64,000 nt of DNA from Portunus trituberculatus (GCF_017591435.1 NC_059295.1:33543926-33607925); one strand, 5' to 3'. Shown: positions 36,845 to 50,161, numbered from the stretch's first letter. Notes: a model not told the origin generated them from the letters alone. Numbers and translations are program-made.

Positions 36845-37975
36845 ACTAGGATGAAACTACCAACCCTGGAAAGGAGATGACAGAGAGGAGATATGATTAC
36901 ACTTTGAAAATTACTGAGTGGAATGGATGCAGTAAATAGGGAAGATCTACTTGTGTTAAATGAAAGGAAAGCAAGAGAAGGGACATAAAGTAGTTTAGCT
37001 TCGTTTATAGGGACATAAAGTAGTTTAGTTTCCTTTATAGAAGCATTGAGGCATGGAATGGACTGATGTATTAAGAGGATGGCAAAATAACAAGGAAGGG
37101 TTTGAGGAAGACATGGAGAAGCTTTTCAGTGAAATGAGAGATATGAAAAGAAAAGAAGAAAAGGAGAAGGAAAACAAGAAATTGAAAAAGGAAATGGAAA
37201 ACTGGTGGATATAAGTAGTAGGAATAGGGAAGACTGAGGTACACAGAGAAGTGAAAATTAGGAACTTAAGATTATGTTGGATAAAATGTGCTGCTTTTAG
37301 TAAGGATTTCATAAAGGAAGTAGTAAAAAATTTGCTGAAGCAGGAAGTGAGCATTTGGAAAAGATAGAAAAAAAAAAACGTGAGAGATATTAAAACTGTA
37401 ACAAGAGAAACATGATTGGCAGATAGGAAAGGGAGAAATAAAGTGGAACCATTTAACTACTGGCTAGTGTCACTAACTAGTGTTTTAGGTAAATTCTGCA
37501 AAATAATGATTAAGGATAGATGGGTGAAATATCTGGAAGACAATGAGATAATGATGAAAACAGTTTGGATTCAGAAAAGGGAGCTCTTGCATCACCAACC
37601 TGTTGGGAGTATTAGATGTTGTGCAAGAGAATGAATGATAGGTTAATTAATGTTGTGTACTTGAGTCTGAAAAGTGTTTGATATACCTATAGAATAATGA
37701 AATGAAGGGTGTTATTTGGCTTGGATTATTTATGTTAGACAATGAAGGGCCAAGGGGACATGGAGAAAAACTAAAGAAGGCAAAATACTGGAGGAATATG
37801 AGAAATTCAGCTTCCCATACAGATAGTATATTGACACACAGAAGAATGGGCTTGAGGAAGAGATTGTTCATGCCACAATTTTCAAAGAGGAACTCAGCAA
37901 CACAAGATCAGGATCCCAAAACTCTGGTTCACTTCTGCATTTTACCTAAGAAATTACAACTTAGTTAACATATAT
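36845..37975 (+). mobile_element. CR1-like LINE, family D, rearranged remnants
   Basis: It starts with a C-terminal piece (MKLPTLERR-like), then coiled-coil, lysine-rich sequence of ORF1 type (about 37090-37210), an RT piece (LVSLTSVLGKFCKIMIKDRW), and again C-terminal sequence. A GGGACATAAAGTAGTTTAG repeat occurs twice near 36982 and 37010. The order is scrambled, so several insertions or deletions are likely. Confidence 0.7.
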
Positions 37976-39803
37976 ATACACATTTGATATGTTAATTTGA
38001 AACTTCATAATAAAATAGTAGACTTGGACACTTTTGTGGGATAATCTCATCTTAATGAAGCACTTTATATGATTGATTGGAATTATTGCTTCTACATTTA
38101 ATACTAATCACATAGGGATGACAAGTTTGTTGTATTTATGAAAAGAGAAACATGTAACATAGAAAAACATGCTGTATTTCACTCCATTAGAGTAGTGCAG
38201 AACAGTAAATTGAATGCTTATTGGCAGATGAGTCATGTTCTACAGAAAAGACATCTATACTGGCTTGACAGGAAATGTATCTCTTGAAGTTGTGCCTTAG
38301 CCTCATATGTTCGTGTAATGTCTTTTATTATGTAAAAATAGTAGAATCTAGTGCTATATTGACGTAGAATTGGATACTGTAGGTTCCGTATGAACTACAA
38401 GTAGGTCAGTAACTGTGCTGTATTAGTGTTACTCTATGTAGCAGAGATGCGAACTGCAGCTACGTAAACCTTGATAATAAGCTACTGTAGTGGATAGTGC
38501 AGCCATTGTCAATATTTTTGTATCAGCTTGATATATATATATAATTATACATAGATATACTATACTATATACCATGCTACCTTTATAGAATGATAACTTA
38601 GCCTCTGATGACCTTTATCTTCAGGTATATTACAAGTAGACTTTTTTCTTGTAGGTGGGAATATGGATCTTGTAATACTTACATTTTACCTAAGTATGTG
38701 TTATGCCTCTCAATGATCATTTGGTAAAGAAAATGTGCACATCACATTTTTATTTTACTGAATTGCTCTTATTTTTATGACTTCATCTTTATGGTAGCAT
38801 GATTATCATGGAAAATTGTTACTAATTTCTCATTTCATTTCACTGAACCTTTTACAGTTTTGAAATCAAATGATCTGACAGAGATAGTTAAATGGCCTTC
38901 CTAATAACCCAACTGAGGTACCTAACACCTGTAGATGTGACCTATGGTGACCCAGCCTGACAGCCTTCCTGGTGACCTTCCCTGATTGTCTCAGGCTGAC
39001 CCTCTTCATGCCTCATGTTATTTATTGTATTGTTCAGACATGACCATCGCGAGATCATCTTTGTACTGTTCGTAACGTATCACCTCTTTCACAATATAGC
39101 AAGTCTGAATAGTTTACGTATGTGTAGTATTTTATAAGATACTGTTGGTATCTCATTTGTAAAGCCACTATCAAGCAAACTAATTGAGACTTGTTTTTTT
39201 ATTTAATTTTTTTTTTATGTGGCATGTTAAAAGATATGCTTTGTTATATACATCGAAGAATAACACCCTAAATAGATTTGAAAACCTTGGTAACTGGCTG
39301 TTATCTATAATTTTTTTTTATTATTTTCCAATTGGTAAGTTTTATCTAATTGCATCCTCTGTTTATATCATTTTAATAAAAACTTAAGTGAACATTGGAA
39401 ATGTAGTGGTTCATAATGTGCTTTATCTTGAGTGCTTGTCTGACAGCAGAAACCTTCTTTAAAACCATCTTTATAGACACAGTTTTGCTGCAATCACCAT
39501 CTTGCCTGTGTGTGTGCGTGTGAGCGTGTGTGTGTGCGTGTGTCACAGCCCTGCATTTCTCAATCAGGCTATCTCTTTATGTAATGGTTTATTCTAGGTC
39601 ACTTTTGGTCAGTCTTGGTCACAGTTTTTTTTTTTCTGTGTTTGGCCATTGTCACCTTTTTTTTCACTTATTTTTCAGTGTGTGGTCAGCCTGGGTCACC
39701 ACTGCTTGTGTGTGCAGGTCATATGAGGTCACTTGAAATGCCCTAACACTCCTACTTGTCCTTCTTGTGTCAAGCCTTGCCCATGTCCGTTGTTACTTTT
39801 CAG

Positions 39804-39960
39804 TGTGCTAGGCATGTTTCTCTTTGGTGGAAAGTTTTGCATTAGAGCGGATGGCAGTGGAGATTGCACGTGCCAGGAGATTCTCGACCCTGAGTCTGGG
39901 TGTCTCTGCACAAGAATGCATTTTAACAACTTCCTCTGGGCAACAGTGACTGTCTTTCAG
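39804..39960 (+). CDS. Ca-alpha1T: T-type calcium channel alpha-1, domain II turret exon, form b
   Basis: It completes a serine, then reads VLGMFLFGGKFCIRADGSGD, CTCQEILDPESGCLCTRMHF, NNFLWATVTVFQ. Same layout as the exon at 28054-28171 (end of IIS5, turret, first pore helix), but the turret is 13 residues longer and has five cysteines instead of three. The acceptor is GTTACTTTTCAG and the donor a strong GTGAGT. It enters in phase 2 and leaves in phase 0. Including both exons would duplicate part of S5 and the pore helix, so mutually exclusive use is expected. Confidence 0.95.
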
Positions 39961-40204
39961 GTGAGTCTTCAAGGGGAGGCAAGTCTTTTTCCCTATTGCT
40001 GTGAACATACGTGAACCAATTTGTTGTATTTCTAAACTTTAGAAAAAGGTAACCCCATAAGGAAATAAAATTATGAGCCACATAAATATGAAGGCTCAGA
40101 AGACTTACATTACATGAACAAATCATTACATAAACAAATCATTTAAACAGCAATACGATTACATTGTTTCACTGTTTGATCTGTTTCACTGTTTCACTGT
40201 TTGA

Positions 40205-40398
40205 TCTGCTGCAGTCTCTGACGAGACAGCCAGACGTTACCCTATACGGAACGAGCTCAGAGCTCATTATTTCCGATCTTTGGATAGGCCTGAGACCAGG
40301 CACACACCACACACCGGGACAACAATGTCACAACTCCTCGATTTACATCCCGTACCTACTCACTGCTAGGTGAACAGGGGCTATACTTGAAAGGAGAC
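40205..40398 (-). mobile_element. Diverged SINE body, related subfamily
   Basis: On the minus strand it shares GTTCACCTAGCAGT, AGGTACGGGATGTAA and GAGCTCTGAGCTCGTTCCGTA with the SINE at 5834-6114. Its 3' part differs (GGCTGTCTCGTCAGAGACTG). That 3' motif also appears at 6257-6274. The tRNA-like head is missing. Confidence 0.7.
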
Positions 40399-40402
40399 AC
40401 AC

Positions 40403-40469
40403 GGGAAAAGAGCTATGCTCGTGTTGTCCCGTCTCCATATCTATTAATGTCCAGCTTTTTCTTAAAATC
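40403..40469 (-). mobile_element. CR1-like LINE, family C 3' fragment
   Basis: On the minus strand it matches the last coding bases and 3' UTR of family C (AAGAAAAAGCTGGACATTAA, TAGATATGGAGACGGGACAA, CACGAGCATAGCTCTTTTCC). Confidence 0.85.
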
Positions 40470-40498
40470 AAATATCTCCACCCGGCAGGGTGGAGATA

Positions 40499-40501
<3 letters not shown>
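40470..40501. other. Perfect 14-base inverted repeat (hairpin)
   Basis: AAATATCTCCACCC, a GGCA loop, then GGGTGGAGATATTT, directly between the LINE fragment and a GT tract. Confidence 0.9.

Positions 40502-40550
<49 letters not shown>
40502..40550. repeat. (GT)n abutting a SINE 3' end
   Basis: About 24 GT units contiguous with the reverse complement of the SINE tail. Confidence 0.98.
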
Positions 40551-40554
<4 letters not shown>

Positions 40555-40831
40555 TCACCTCGGTCGCCTGCTGGTCACCCAGCCAGTCTTCCCCATTACG
40601 GAGCGAGCTCAGAGCTCATAGACCGATCTTCGGGTAGGACTGAAACCACAACACACTCCACACACCGGGAAAGCGAGGCCACAACCCCTCGAGTTACATC
40701 CTGTACCTATTTACTGCTAGGTGAACAGGGGCCACACATTAAGAGGCTTGCCCATTTGGCTTGCCGCCTCCAGGACTCGAACCCGGACCCTCTCGAGTGT
40801 GAGTCGAGCATGCTAACCACTACACTACGCG
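40551..40831 (-). mobile_element. tRNA-derived SINE, copy 2
   Basis: Full-length relative of 5834-6114 on the opposite strand. The head has GTAGTGGTTAGCATGC (A box) and GGGTTCGAGTCC (B box, closer to consensus than in copy 1). The anticodon-arm hairpin CTCGA/TCGAG and the GGTGAATTACACAC tail are conserved. It is flanked by (GT)n at both ends (40502-40550 and 40832-40852). Confidence 0.88.
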
Positions 40832-41230
40832 GTGTGTGTGTGTGTGTGTGTGTTAAGGCTGGGCATTTCCATGAACATTTGTGTAATGATGTCTTTAATT
40901 GTGAAAATATAGTTTTTGTTACTGTTTTGTATTTGCATCAAAGATGCCGGTATAGATTTTCAGATTTACTTCACTCAAGTCTAGAACTGTCTGTCTTTAA
41001 ATTTCCCAAGTAGACAGCAAACCAGTTATGAAAAGTTTGTCAATTCACTATTCAGTCAATGCTGTTTTCCTATTTCAATGTAGTAAAATGTTTCTTTGCC
41101 ATTATTTATTTATAATGTCCATTGTGAAACTTGGACAGGTGGATTTTTTTTCAGATAATCTCATCCTTCTTATTAGTTCATCTATTAGTCTAAACAGATG
41201 CTCGCACGTGCACACACACACACATACACA

Positions 41231-41247
41231 AAACTACAACTAAGTAA

Positions 41248-41251
<4 letters not shown>
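41231..41251 (+). mobile_element. Ultra-short LINE 3' tail inside (AC)n
   Basis: AAACTACAACTAAGTAAATAC matches the final bases of family A (AAACTACAACTAGGTAAATAC) with one change. It has (AC)n-type repeats on both sides (41211-41230 and 41251-41281). Confidence 0.8.
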
Positions 41252-41282
<31 letters not shown>

Positions 41283-42012
41283 AATTTGTATATGCACTTA
41301 GTCTAATGAATATTTCAGTGTTTTCATTCAACCTTTTGATCATTTTACTGCAATATAGTGCAGTCAGATTTCTTATTTATTTGATTAATTGTCAGTGTTT
41401 CACAGTTATACAAAATGCTGATTTCAGTAACATTAATCATAATTAATAGACATGTCTCATTGTATTATATCCAGATGTCTTGTACTGTAGTTTTATATTT
41501 ATTTTATAAGCCAGTTGAAGGAAGTGACACCTTGGCTGAAATGGTAAGTTGAAATTTGTATGCGTGATGATTAGATAGGAAAAAAAAAAAAAAATGAAAA
41601 GTATGTTCATAGTTTTTAGTAGCTTATCATAATAAGGCATGTTTGCTAGTGCTCATAATTATTCTAGTAAATTATGAAGGTGGATGCAGTAACATTAGAT
41701 AACATCATTTTATTTTTTTTGTGTAGATGTTTAAAAGATTTCAGATCATTAGTATCATGAAATATCTTTATATTCATATATATTCGTATATTTAATATAC
41801 ATAACTATATCACTGATATCTTAATTACTTCTCATACAGTTATTTATCTAATGATTTTATTGTTTTATAAATATGTATATTTTGCACAAGGAGTAAAAAG
41901 AGTATACTTAACTATGTTTAAAGATTCTTGTGTGGAGTGGTTTTTGATGATGTCATCTTTTCATATATATATAAAATCACTATACTTTTCCCATTGTTTC
42001 TTCCTACTGCAG

Positions 42013-42168
42013 ATACTTACTCAGGAGGACTGGAATGTTGTATTATTCAATGGCATGGAAAAGACAAGCCACTGGGCCTCCCTGTATTTTGTGGCTCTCA
42101 TGACCTTTGGAAACTATGTGCTATTCAACTTGTTAGTGGCCATCCTTGTGGAGGGCTTCTCTGCCGAG
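42013..42168 (+). CDS. Ca-alpha1T: T-type calcium channel alpha-1, domain II selectivity filter and IIS6 exon
   Basis: It reads ILTQEDWNVVLFNGMEKTSH, WASLYFVALMTFGNYVLFNL, LVAILVEGFSAE. The first glutamate of TQEDW (codon 42025-42027) is the second member of the EEDD selectivity ring, and NYVLFNLLVAILVEGF is IIS6. Phase 0 at both ends, with acceptor TTCCTACTGCAG and donor GTAAGC. It follows either turret exon in frame. Confidence 0.97.
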
Positions 42169-43964
42169 GTAAGCAAGCTTGATGTAGTTGCTTCCCATAT
42201 ACATTTTGGAGAAGAACAGTTTCAAGTTTTTATTTGATATCAGACAGCAAGTATTTTTTGTTCTGAGTTTTGCTAACCAAATTTCACAATTTGCATTTTC
42301 ATTATTAAAAGTGGAAGAGCTTGAGATACTTTCAGGATTAAGGTTTTTGATTTTAGCATTAAATCCTTACCTCCATTGTATGCATAAAGCTTAAAAATGA
42401 TGCAAGTAAAAGTGGAGAAGTTTGCAGTAATTATAACTAAACAAGCTATGTACATAAACTAAAAGCAATATTGCAAACATACGTACTTTGAACCATTAAG
42501 TATTGATATACAGTCATCTACTTAACAGTCATGATCTTCTAAACAAATAACTATTGAATTACTGTAATTAAAGAATTCTGGATCCAAATTGGTCAGTTAC
42601 CATGAAATTATAAAAAGAGAAAAAAAATTCATGGCTGCATATTAATGTACAAAGGAATTCAAGCAACATTTTTTTTTCTAAGATTAAAAAAAAATATCTT
42701 AAACATGATCCAAGATAAGTGATCATGTAAACTAATGTTTTGCCTTGCCTCTAAGATTAAATACTAATTATTTAGAGTGCCGTAAAGAAATTGATAGAGC
42801 ACCTTATTTAACTCTTGAATTAATTGAAAAAATCTTTGCAGTGGCAGTTTTTTTTTCCATTATCTGATGATAGAAATGCTTGTAATGTGTAAATAGGACT
42901 TTGCTGGGCATATGAGATGGAAGTGGAATGTCCCATATCCTACTCACACATCCTATCAACAAACCTTGAACTCCTTGAGGTGCTTGACACATTGGTTACT
43001 GAAGTCATTATGACATGCTTACTTCTGAATTCTCAAGAAATGAAGATAATTTATTTGTTTGCTTTCATTTAAATGGTGTTAGATTATTTATCATCACTGA
43101 TTTTGACATGATAACTAAGAGTTTTCCTCTAGGCTTATTAGTGACTGATCAAATTTCAATTTAAAAACTGCAAGGGGAGATTACGAGTAAGTAAACCTTT
43201 TGCCTACTTTACCGTTGGTTGGGAAGAAATAAGCGTAAAGCGTAACCGTTCTATGTAGCTCTAGTTTACTCTTCGGATAGATATTAGTCTATAATTTATA
43301 TGTTATTGAATGCTCCATTTGCAGAATACATATTCTTATTTAGGAAGTTTCTTTCTGCCAAGGTGAACACTTGTGTGAGAATCAGGACCCAGACTTGCTA
43401 GATGGCAACTTGTCGTACAAGAGTGAATGACTGTATATCGTAGCACATAGCAAATTTGTTCCATGCACCGTATTTCACATTAGTAGAGCCATGTTGGTCT
43501 ATTCACTATCCTGTTATGTTGGTGCAAAGTTTTTTCTTTTTATAAAATCTGTCAACATGATCAATCAGAAACACTTGAACAGGAATATGCATATCTGTTT
43601 TCTTTGGAGGAAGCTTTTGTATGTAATGGTGTCCCTGATTGAAAAATATACTGTAGTTTATGGCAGTTCTGTATAGTATTTGAATTCAAATATCTATTCT
43701 CCTTCCTAACTTTACTAAATGTTTATGCAGCTTATTGTGATGGTGTTCCAAGGGTTCATGAATGTTTTAATGTTTTTATGTCAAGAAATAAGGAAGCATG
43801 ATATATTGTAAATTACATACTTTTAGTATCTGTTTTGATCTTAATATTCTTTCTGTGGATTTAATAGAAAGCTGAAGGAGTATTCAGAGGGAAATCAAGT
43901 TTCATAAACATGGTTCTTAAAAGAGAAAGTCACAAAATAATTTGAAAAAAGATCTTAAGCTGAA

Positions 43965-43965
<1 letters not shown>

Positions 43966-44011
<46 letters not shown>
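43966..44011. repeat. (GT)n microsatellite
   Basis: About 23 GT units. Confidence 0.98.
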
Positions 44012-44015
<4 letters not shown>

Positions 44016-44299
44016 TGTGTACATGTGTACTTACCAGGGATCCAAACTGTGCGTTGTTTCTGTAACAGTTTTTGTAAAAGGACTTGCTTTCAGTTGACGT
44101 AAACTTTGTGCAGTAATAATTTTTACTTCCTGTCAAATATTCATGACTGATGGAAACTTTATTCTTATTTTTCTTATTCTGTATCTTAGTTTGATGAAAT
44201 CATCTTTCCTTAAATTATCATACTAATCTAATCTTTTCTCTGTAATTGGTACCATTACACATATTCTTTTTTTCAGTTTTTTTTTTTTTTTTCTATTTC

Positions 44300-44577
44300 A
44301 TTCCTTTTTTCTTGTGAAGGTTCCATACAACTCTGAAATATTTCAGTTCCAATCTAACTATTGTGGTAGCTATATTATTTGTTATATCCTTAAATAGGCT
44401 GTGAAAGAACATAATTATGTTTAATATCTCCTTTGTATCTCTAAAAATCTTGAGTGCTTTTTTTGGTGACAAGTTACCCAGTAGCACTACTTCCACATCA
44501 TTTCCTAAATGTATTTGGTATAGTATTATTTTCCAACAATGAATAACTAACTGTTGTTGCCAGTCCTTATAATCCAA
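44300..44577 (-). mobile_element. Heavily decayed CR1-like LINE remnant
   Basis: The minus strand reads GNLSPKKALKIFRDTKEILN, then IVRLELKYFRVVWNLHKKKG. This lines up with the LSPEKHINKIF...TLIRPQLEYA..WSPHMKKN region of the LINEs elsewhere in the window. It has no (AC)n context, unlike younger copies. Confidence 0.65.
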
Positions 44578-44589
44578 GGATTATATGAA

Positions 44590-44752
44590 GTGTTATGAAA
44601 CCCCTCTTGAAAGAGTTTAGGTCATAGTTAGAGGGAAATAAAAAACGTATGCAAGGAATTCCAGTAAAATGGATGAAAGATTGGAAATATTGGTTAACAT
44701 TTGCATAAGGAAGATGGACAGAATAAGGAGAGGAAGTAGAAAACCTCATGCA
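44590..44752 (-). mobile_element. Remnant of the poly(A)-type LINE family
   Basis: The minus strand reads STSSPYSVHLPYANVNQYFQ, SFIHFTG and PSNYDLNSFKRGF, matching the C-terminal end of the LINE at 31776-32341. Confidence 0.75.
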
Positions 44753-45045
44753 CCAAGGTTGTGAGAGTTGGGGAAGTATATAGTTAGCAAAATGAGAAGA
44801 GCAGTCAACATGAAAGTAGCATTGAAAGGAAGTAAGAAATACAACATTGCTATAAAGAGAGAGCAGCTTAAGACAATCTGTTATAGGAAATTTTCATAAC
44901 TGGCAAAAAAGAATTAATTTGATTTTTCAAAGTTGACTCTTGAAAAAAAATTGACACAGGTCAATATTGTCCTTAGCAGGTTTGAGTTGCCAGATGTGTA
45001 TTTTCTTGCAGCTGTTACCACATGAGACTAGAGATACTACTACTA

Positions 45046-45147
<102 letters not shown>

Positions 45148-45917
45148 GAACTGGCAATTCAGACCTGCTGGAAGTAGTCCAGCCTTTTGGGGACTACAGA
45201 TCAACACTACTGCCAAAAAGTTTACTGTCTGTTTGCCTTATATCTGATCTGGCTGTATATTATTTACATAATGTTATATATATTACTACCATCACCTGCC
45301 ATGTTTCCAGCAGCATGTGCTAATCACCATATGGATGATTTTATTGATAATTCATGTATGTTTATCTGTTTCAACAATTTCTCTGGGGATTTGATACCTT
45401 AATAATATTTTTACATTGATATTTTGGCAATCAATGTGAAGCAAAACTAATGGTAGGATAATTAAGAATTCAAATGAGAAAAAAATTAATCATGTGTCAA
45501 AATCTTTGAGTGTGTCCTTCACCTGTCCTGATGAAGAAAGAGTGGCAGGACACGGCTTCCAGATCATCATAGCTTGTTGCAATTATGGTTGTTTACATCT
45601 TGAATAGGAAGAACTCTACCAGTTGTAAGCATGATGATTTCATGATCTTAGAAGAGAAAAAATAACCAGTTATCATATGTTTGGATTCTTGTAAACTCAC
45701 CTTACACTGATGTTCCCTCTTGTTCATAAGATAGGAATTTGTCTTGAAATTCATTTTGTTCTCTTAATTAATTTTTTTTTATCTATTTATTTATGTTTTT
45801 TAGGTTTTTCATTTAATCTTTTTAATTATCCTGATGTTCCCTCCTGCATAGAACATGAATTTGTCTTGAAATTGTTTAATTAGTTTCTTCATTTGTGTGT
45901 GTGTGTGTGTGTATGTG

Positions 45918-46970
<1,053 letters not shown>

Positions 46971-47246
46971 TGCAGCCATCAGTGAATATCAGTCATGCAA
47001 AAAATAATAACTTGTTAATGACATTTACATTGAGTATCATTTCATTAAAGATATTGTCAAAGAATAACTACAAATGGAAGCAAAACTTTCAATATATGAA
47101 TGTTTGTGTTTAGAATGCTGCTTGCTATTTGCTATTTGCTGTTGTCATTCAGCTGGTGTTGTGTTAGCTTGCAAAGGTATAAATGTAACCCTCTGCTAGC
47201 AAAATTAACTGATGACAGACAGTTGCATAATGATAATCTATGATAG

Positions 47247-47248
<2 letters not shown>

Positions 47249-47281
<33 letters not shown>

Positions 47282-47485
47282 TTGTTTTATAATGATAAAA
47301 AGGATAATCATGATAATAATGTGAATAATAATAATTATGTCATGTTTATGATAAAAGAAATAATAACAGATTAATAATGGGAATAGTTAAAATTAGGATA
47401 ATAACGAAAATAACAGTAATGATAGAAATTACAATAATGATAACTAATAATGATAATAATAATGATGATAATGATAATAATAATA

Positions 47486-47526
<41 letters not shown>

Positions 47527-47560
47527 CATTATTATTATCATCATCATTATGATATAAACA
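47249..47560. repeat. T-run and ATA/ATT-rich low-complexity stretch
   Basis: A run of about 30 T (47250-47278) is followed by AT-rich triplet-like sequence and about 14 ATT units (47486-47526). Asn/Tyr-rich frames here are artefacts. Confidence 0.9.
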
Positions 47561-49320
47561 TTAGATAGTATTAATGGTAATGGTGAAAATAATTTTCTTA
47601 GTTACAGGCTCATATATGCAATTACCAGTGACAATATCATAAATTTTCTCTTCATGACAAGAATTAGTATAATTATTATATCATCAAATGTTCAGTTATA
47701 AGCAATACAGGAAGGGCATAGTTGTGGGGTTACTGTGCCAGATCTGTTGCTCATTAAAAAGAATGATGCCTTTGACAATGATTTCAATTTAGAATAGAAA
47801 TTGGCACTCAAGTATCCTAAATTACAGAAATGTTTATATCTAAGAGTTGTCCACATACAAGATGCTCTATAATAGATGGATTCAGTTTTTTGTGTTTGTC
47901 AAAATGTAGTGTGTATAGTCCTGATGTATGTCTTTTGATCTTCAGGTATTTTTTATATATGGTAACCATGACTGTATGTGTACAAGGAGGGGTTGTTTTC
48001 AGAACTGTGATATTTCATGGCTATTTCATTAGTAACTGTTGTTTCATTTGTTTATTTCTATTATATATCTGTAAGCTTCAGGCAACACTTGTACAGTGCA
48101 TAATAGCATGTAAAACAAATTATTCCTATTACTTCATGCTTGTATTCAGCATAATGAAAATATGCTCCAAGGAAATGGTTTGTGATGTTTCATGTAAATT
48201 ATGCTCAAATCAAAGTATGAAGGATTTAACATTGACTGGTGATCCAGTAATTTTACGTTAAAACTTCACCATGAAAATGAGTTGCTATACCTCAAAACCC
48301 AAAATCCAGTAGTCTACAAGAGTTCAACTGCATTGGGTGCAGGAGGCCAGAGGACTGAGCCACTGTAGTCACACCGCCCCTTCTAACAGGGCACAACGGT
48401 TCTTGGCAGATCACGGGCCGAGAAAGCCGTCTGCTGCCTTGGAAGAGAACTGAATTCCAGTTGCAGGTAGTGTAAGTTGGTAGCTTGTAGGCATCAGTGC
48501 ACCTGGATACCTTCATGGTGGTCCATGTTGTGCTTTCTGCCTTATCTGGGTGACACGTATCAGTGCTGCTCCTGCACCTGACTGGCATTCTGAAGGGACC
48601 CAGTCAGCTGGCATGCACATGAATCTCACCAGACAATCAACATGAAGCAAACATTTTTCTTGCTCTTGAAATGCAACAAGCAAATCTTAAAAGCACTTCA
48701 TCGGCTTTGATTTTTGCATCTTTTCCTTCTAGATTTGGCAAACAGCAGTGATAGAGAATATTGTACTATTTTTTATTTGCATTCATTGATAATGAATTTC
48801 TTCCTTTACTATTTTTTTGTATGAATTGATTAAGGGTCTCTGTGGAAGGCCTTCATTAATTCTCACCTCAGCGCTCTGCACTAGACACAGGAGTGACGTC
48901 TCTACTGCTTCTATTTCTTAAAGTTTATATACACAATCGTATTTTAAATTTATCATTTTCATATTCTTTTTTCATATTCTTAAGCATTGCCTGTTCAGTA
49001 TCTCACACTTTTCCATTTGTTTCTCAAATCTCAGAGCACAGGTTGTGATGTATTGTAAGTCAACTATTTAAGCTCAAAAATTGTTATGATGATATTATTA
49101 GACCAGTTAATTATCTTAAAACTATGTCATGTTTCCTGGAAATTATTAGTAGATAGCTGATTTAATACACATATGTATTTTGATATGTATAAGTCTTTTA
49201 CAGATTTTATGTGAGGCTTGCTATAACACATTTGTTTGAAAACAAAATTTGTAATTACTTTACTGTTATTAGTCTTTTTATGTATACTTACTCATAGGAA
49301 TACATTCATCAATGTGTGTG

Positions 49321-49538
49321 TATTTACCTAGTTGTATTTACTTAGTAGTAATGTACAGGGTTTGAGCAGGGCTCATAATGTCCTGTCTCCATGTCTCCAT
49401 TTATCCAATTTTTCTTTAAATTTATGCACATTTTGTGCTGTAACAACTTCATCACTCAATGCATTCTACTTTTCCACCTTTCAATGTGGAAAATTATTTT
49501 CCAATATTTTTTTGCACATTACCTCATTCTAATCTTCT

Positions 49539-49543
<5 letters not shown>
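49321..49543 (-). mobile_element. CR1-like LINE, family D 3' end
   Basis: The minus strand ends GAGCCCTGCTCAAACCCTGT and ...TAGGTAAATAC, like the family D tail at about 36798-36838. It abuts a GT tract at 49544-49575. Confidence 0.8.
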
Positions 49544-49575
<32 letters not shown>

Positions 49576-49578
<3 letters not shown>

Positions 49579-50161
49579 ACCTAGTTGTATTTACGTAGTT
49601 GTAATTGTACAGGGCCTGGGTATCATACTCGTGTGGCCCCGTCTCCATATCTACACACATCCAACTTTCCTTTAAAACTATGCACACTCCTCGCTGACAC
49701 CACCTTCTCATTCAAACTATTCCACACCTCCACACATCTTTGTGGGAAACTATATTTCTTCACATCCTTCAAGCATATTCCCTTGGCTATCTTTTTACTA
49801 TACGATCTCGTAGTTCTATCTAAATTTTCCTCTCTCAACATCATTTGCTCATTATCCACTTCATCCAGACCGTTCAACAGTTTATAAACCTGTATTAAAT
49901 CTCCTCTTTCTCTTCTTTGTTCCAAGGTAAGCAAATTAATTTCTTTTAATCTCTCCTCTTAGGTCATTTCTGCCAATTCCAGAACCATTTTTGTTGCCAT
50001 TCTCTGCAATCTCTCCAGCTTCCTTATATGCTTCTTTTTATAAGGGGACCAAACCACCCCAGCATATTCCAATCTTGGTCTAATTACCATACTAATTAAT
50101 TTCTTCATCATATCTTTATCCATATAATGAAAGGCTAATCCAATATTTCTAATCAAATTAT
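49576..50161 (-). mobile_element. CR1-like LINE, family A subfamily fragment
   Basis: The minus strand encodes MIRNIGLAFHYMDKDMMKKL, LEYAGVVWSPYKKKHIRKLE and the C-terminal domain to RYGDGATRV, with a stop (CCTAAGAGG) after EMT. It is very similar to 45918-46842. GT tracts lie at both ends (49544-49575 and 50162-50182). Confidence 0.92.

Larger units (their letters stand above)
28172..39803 (+). other. Intron (11.6 kb) between the two alternative turret exons
   Basis: About 28.2-30.9 kb and 38.0-39.8 kb hold plain AT-rich sequence with no recognised gene. A patch at about 28740-29150 is less AT-rich but unidentified. About 30.9-38.0 kb is a continuous chain of LINE fragments joined by (AC)n and (TA)n tracts. 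Confidence 0.85.
39961..42012 (+). other. Intron between turret form b and IIS6 exon
   Basis: It holds two SINE-like copies, a LINE tail, a hairpin and GT tracts at 40.2-40.85 kb and a 21-base LINE tail inside (AC)n at 41231. The rest is AT-rich without recognised features. Confidence 0.85.

Noticed and set aside
47830..48261. 143-codon open frame with Cys- and Ile-rich sequence
   Set aside because: No domain, AT-rich codon use like the intron, and no splice sites fitting phase 0-0 between the IIS6 and linker exons.
48292..48588. Minus-strand 98-codon open frame
   Set aside because: No recognisable domain; kept only as an unexplained, less AT-rich patch.
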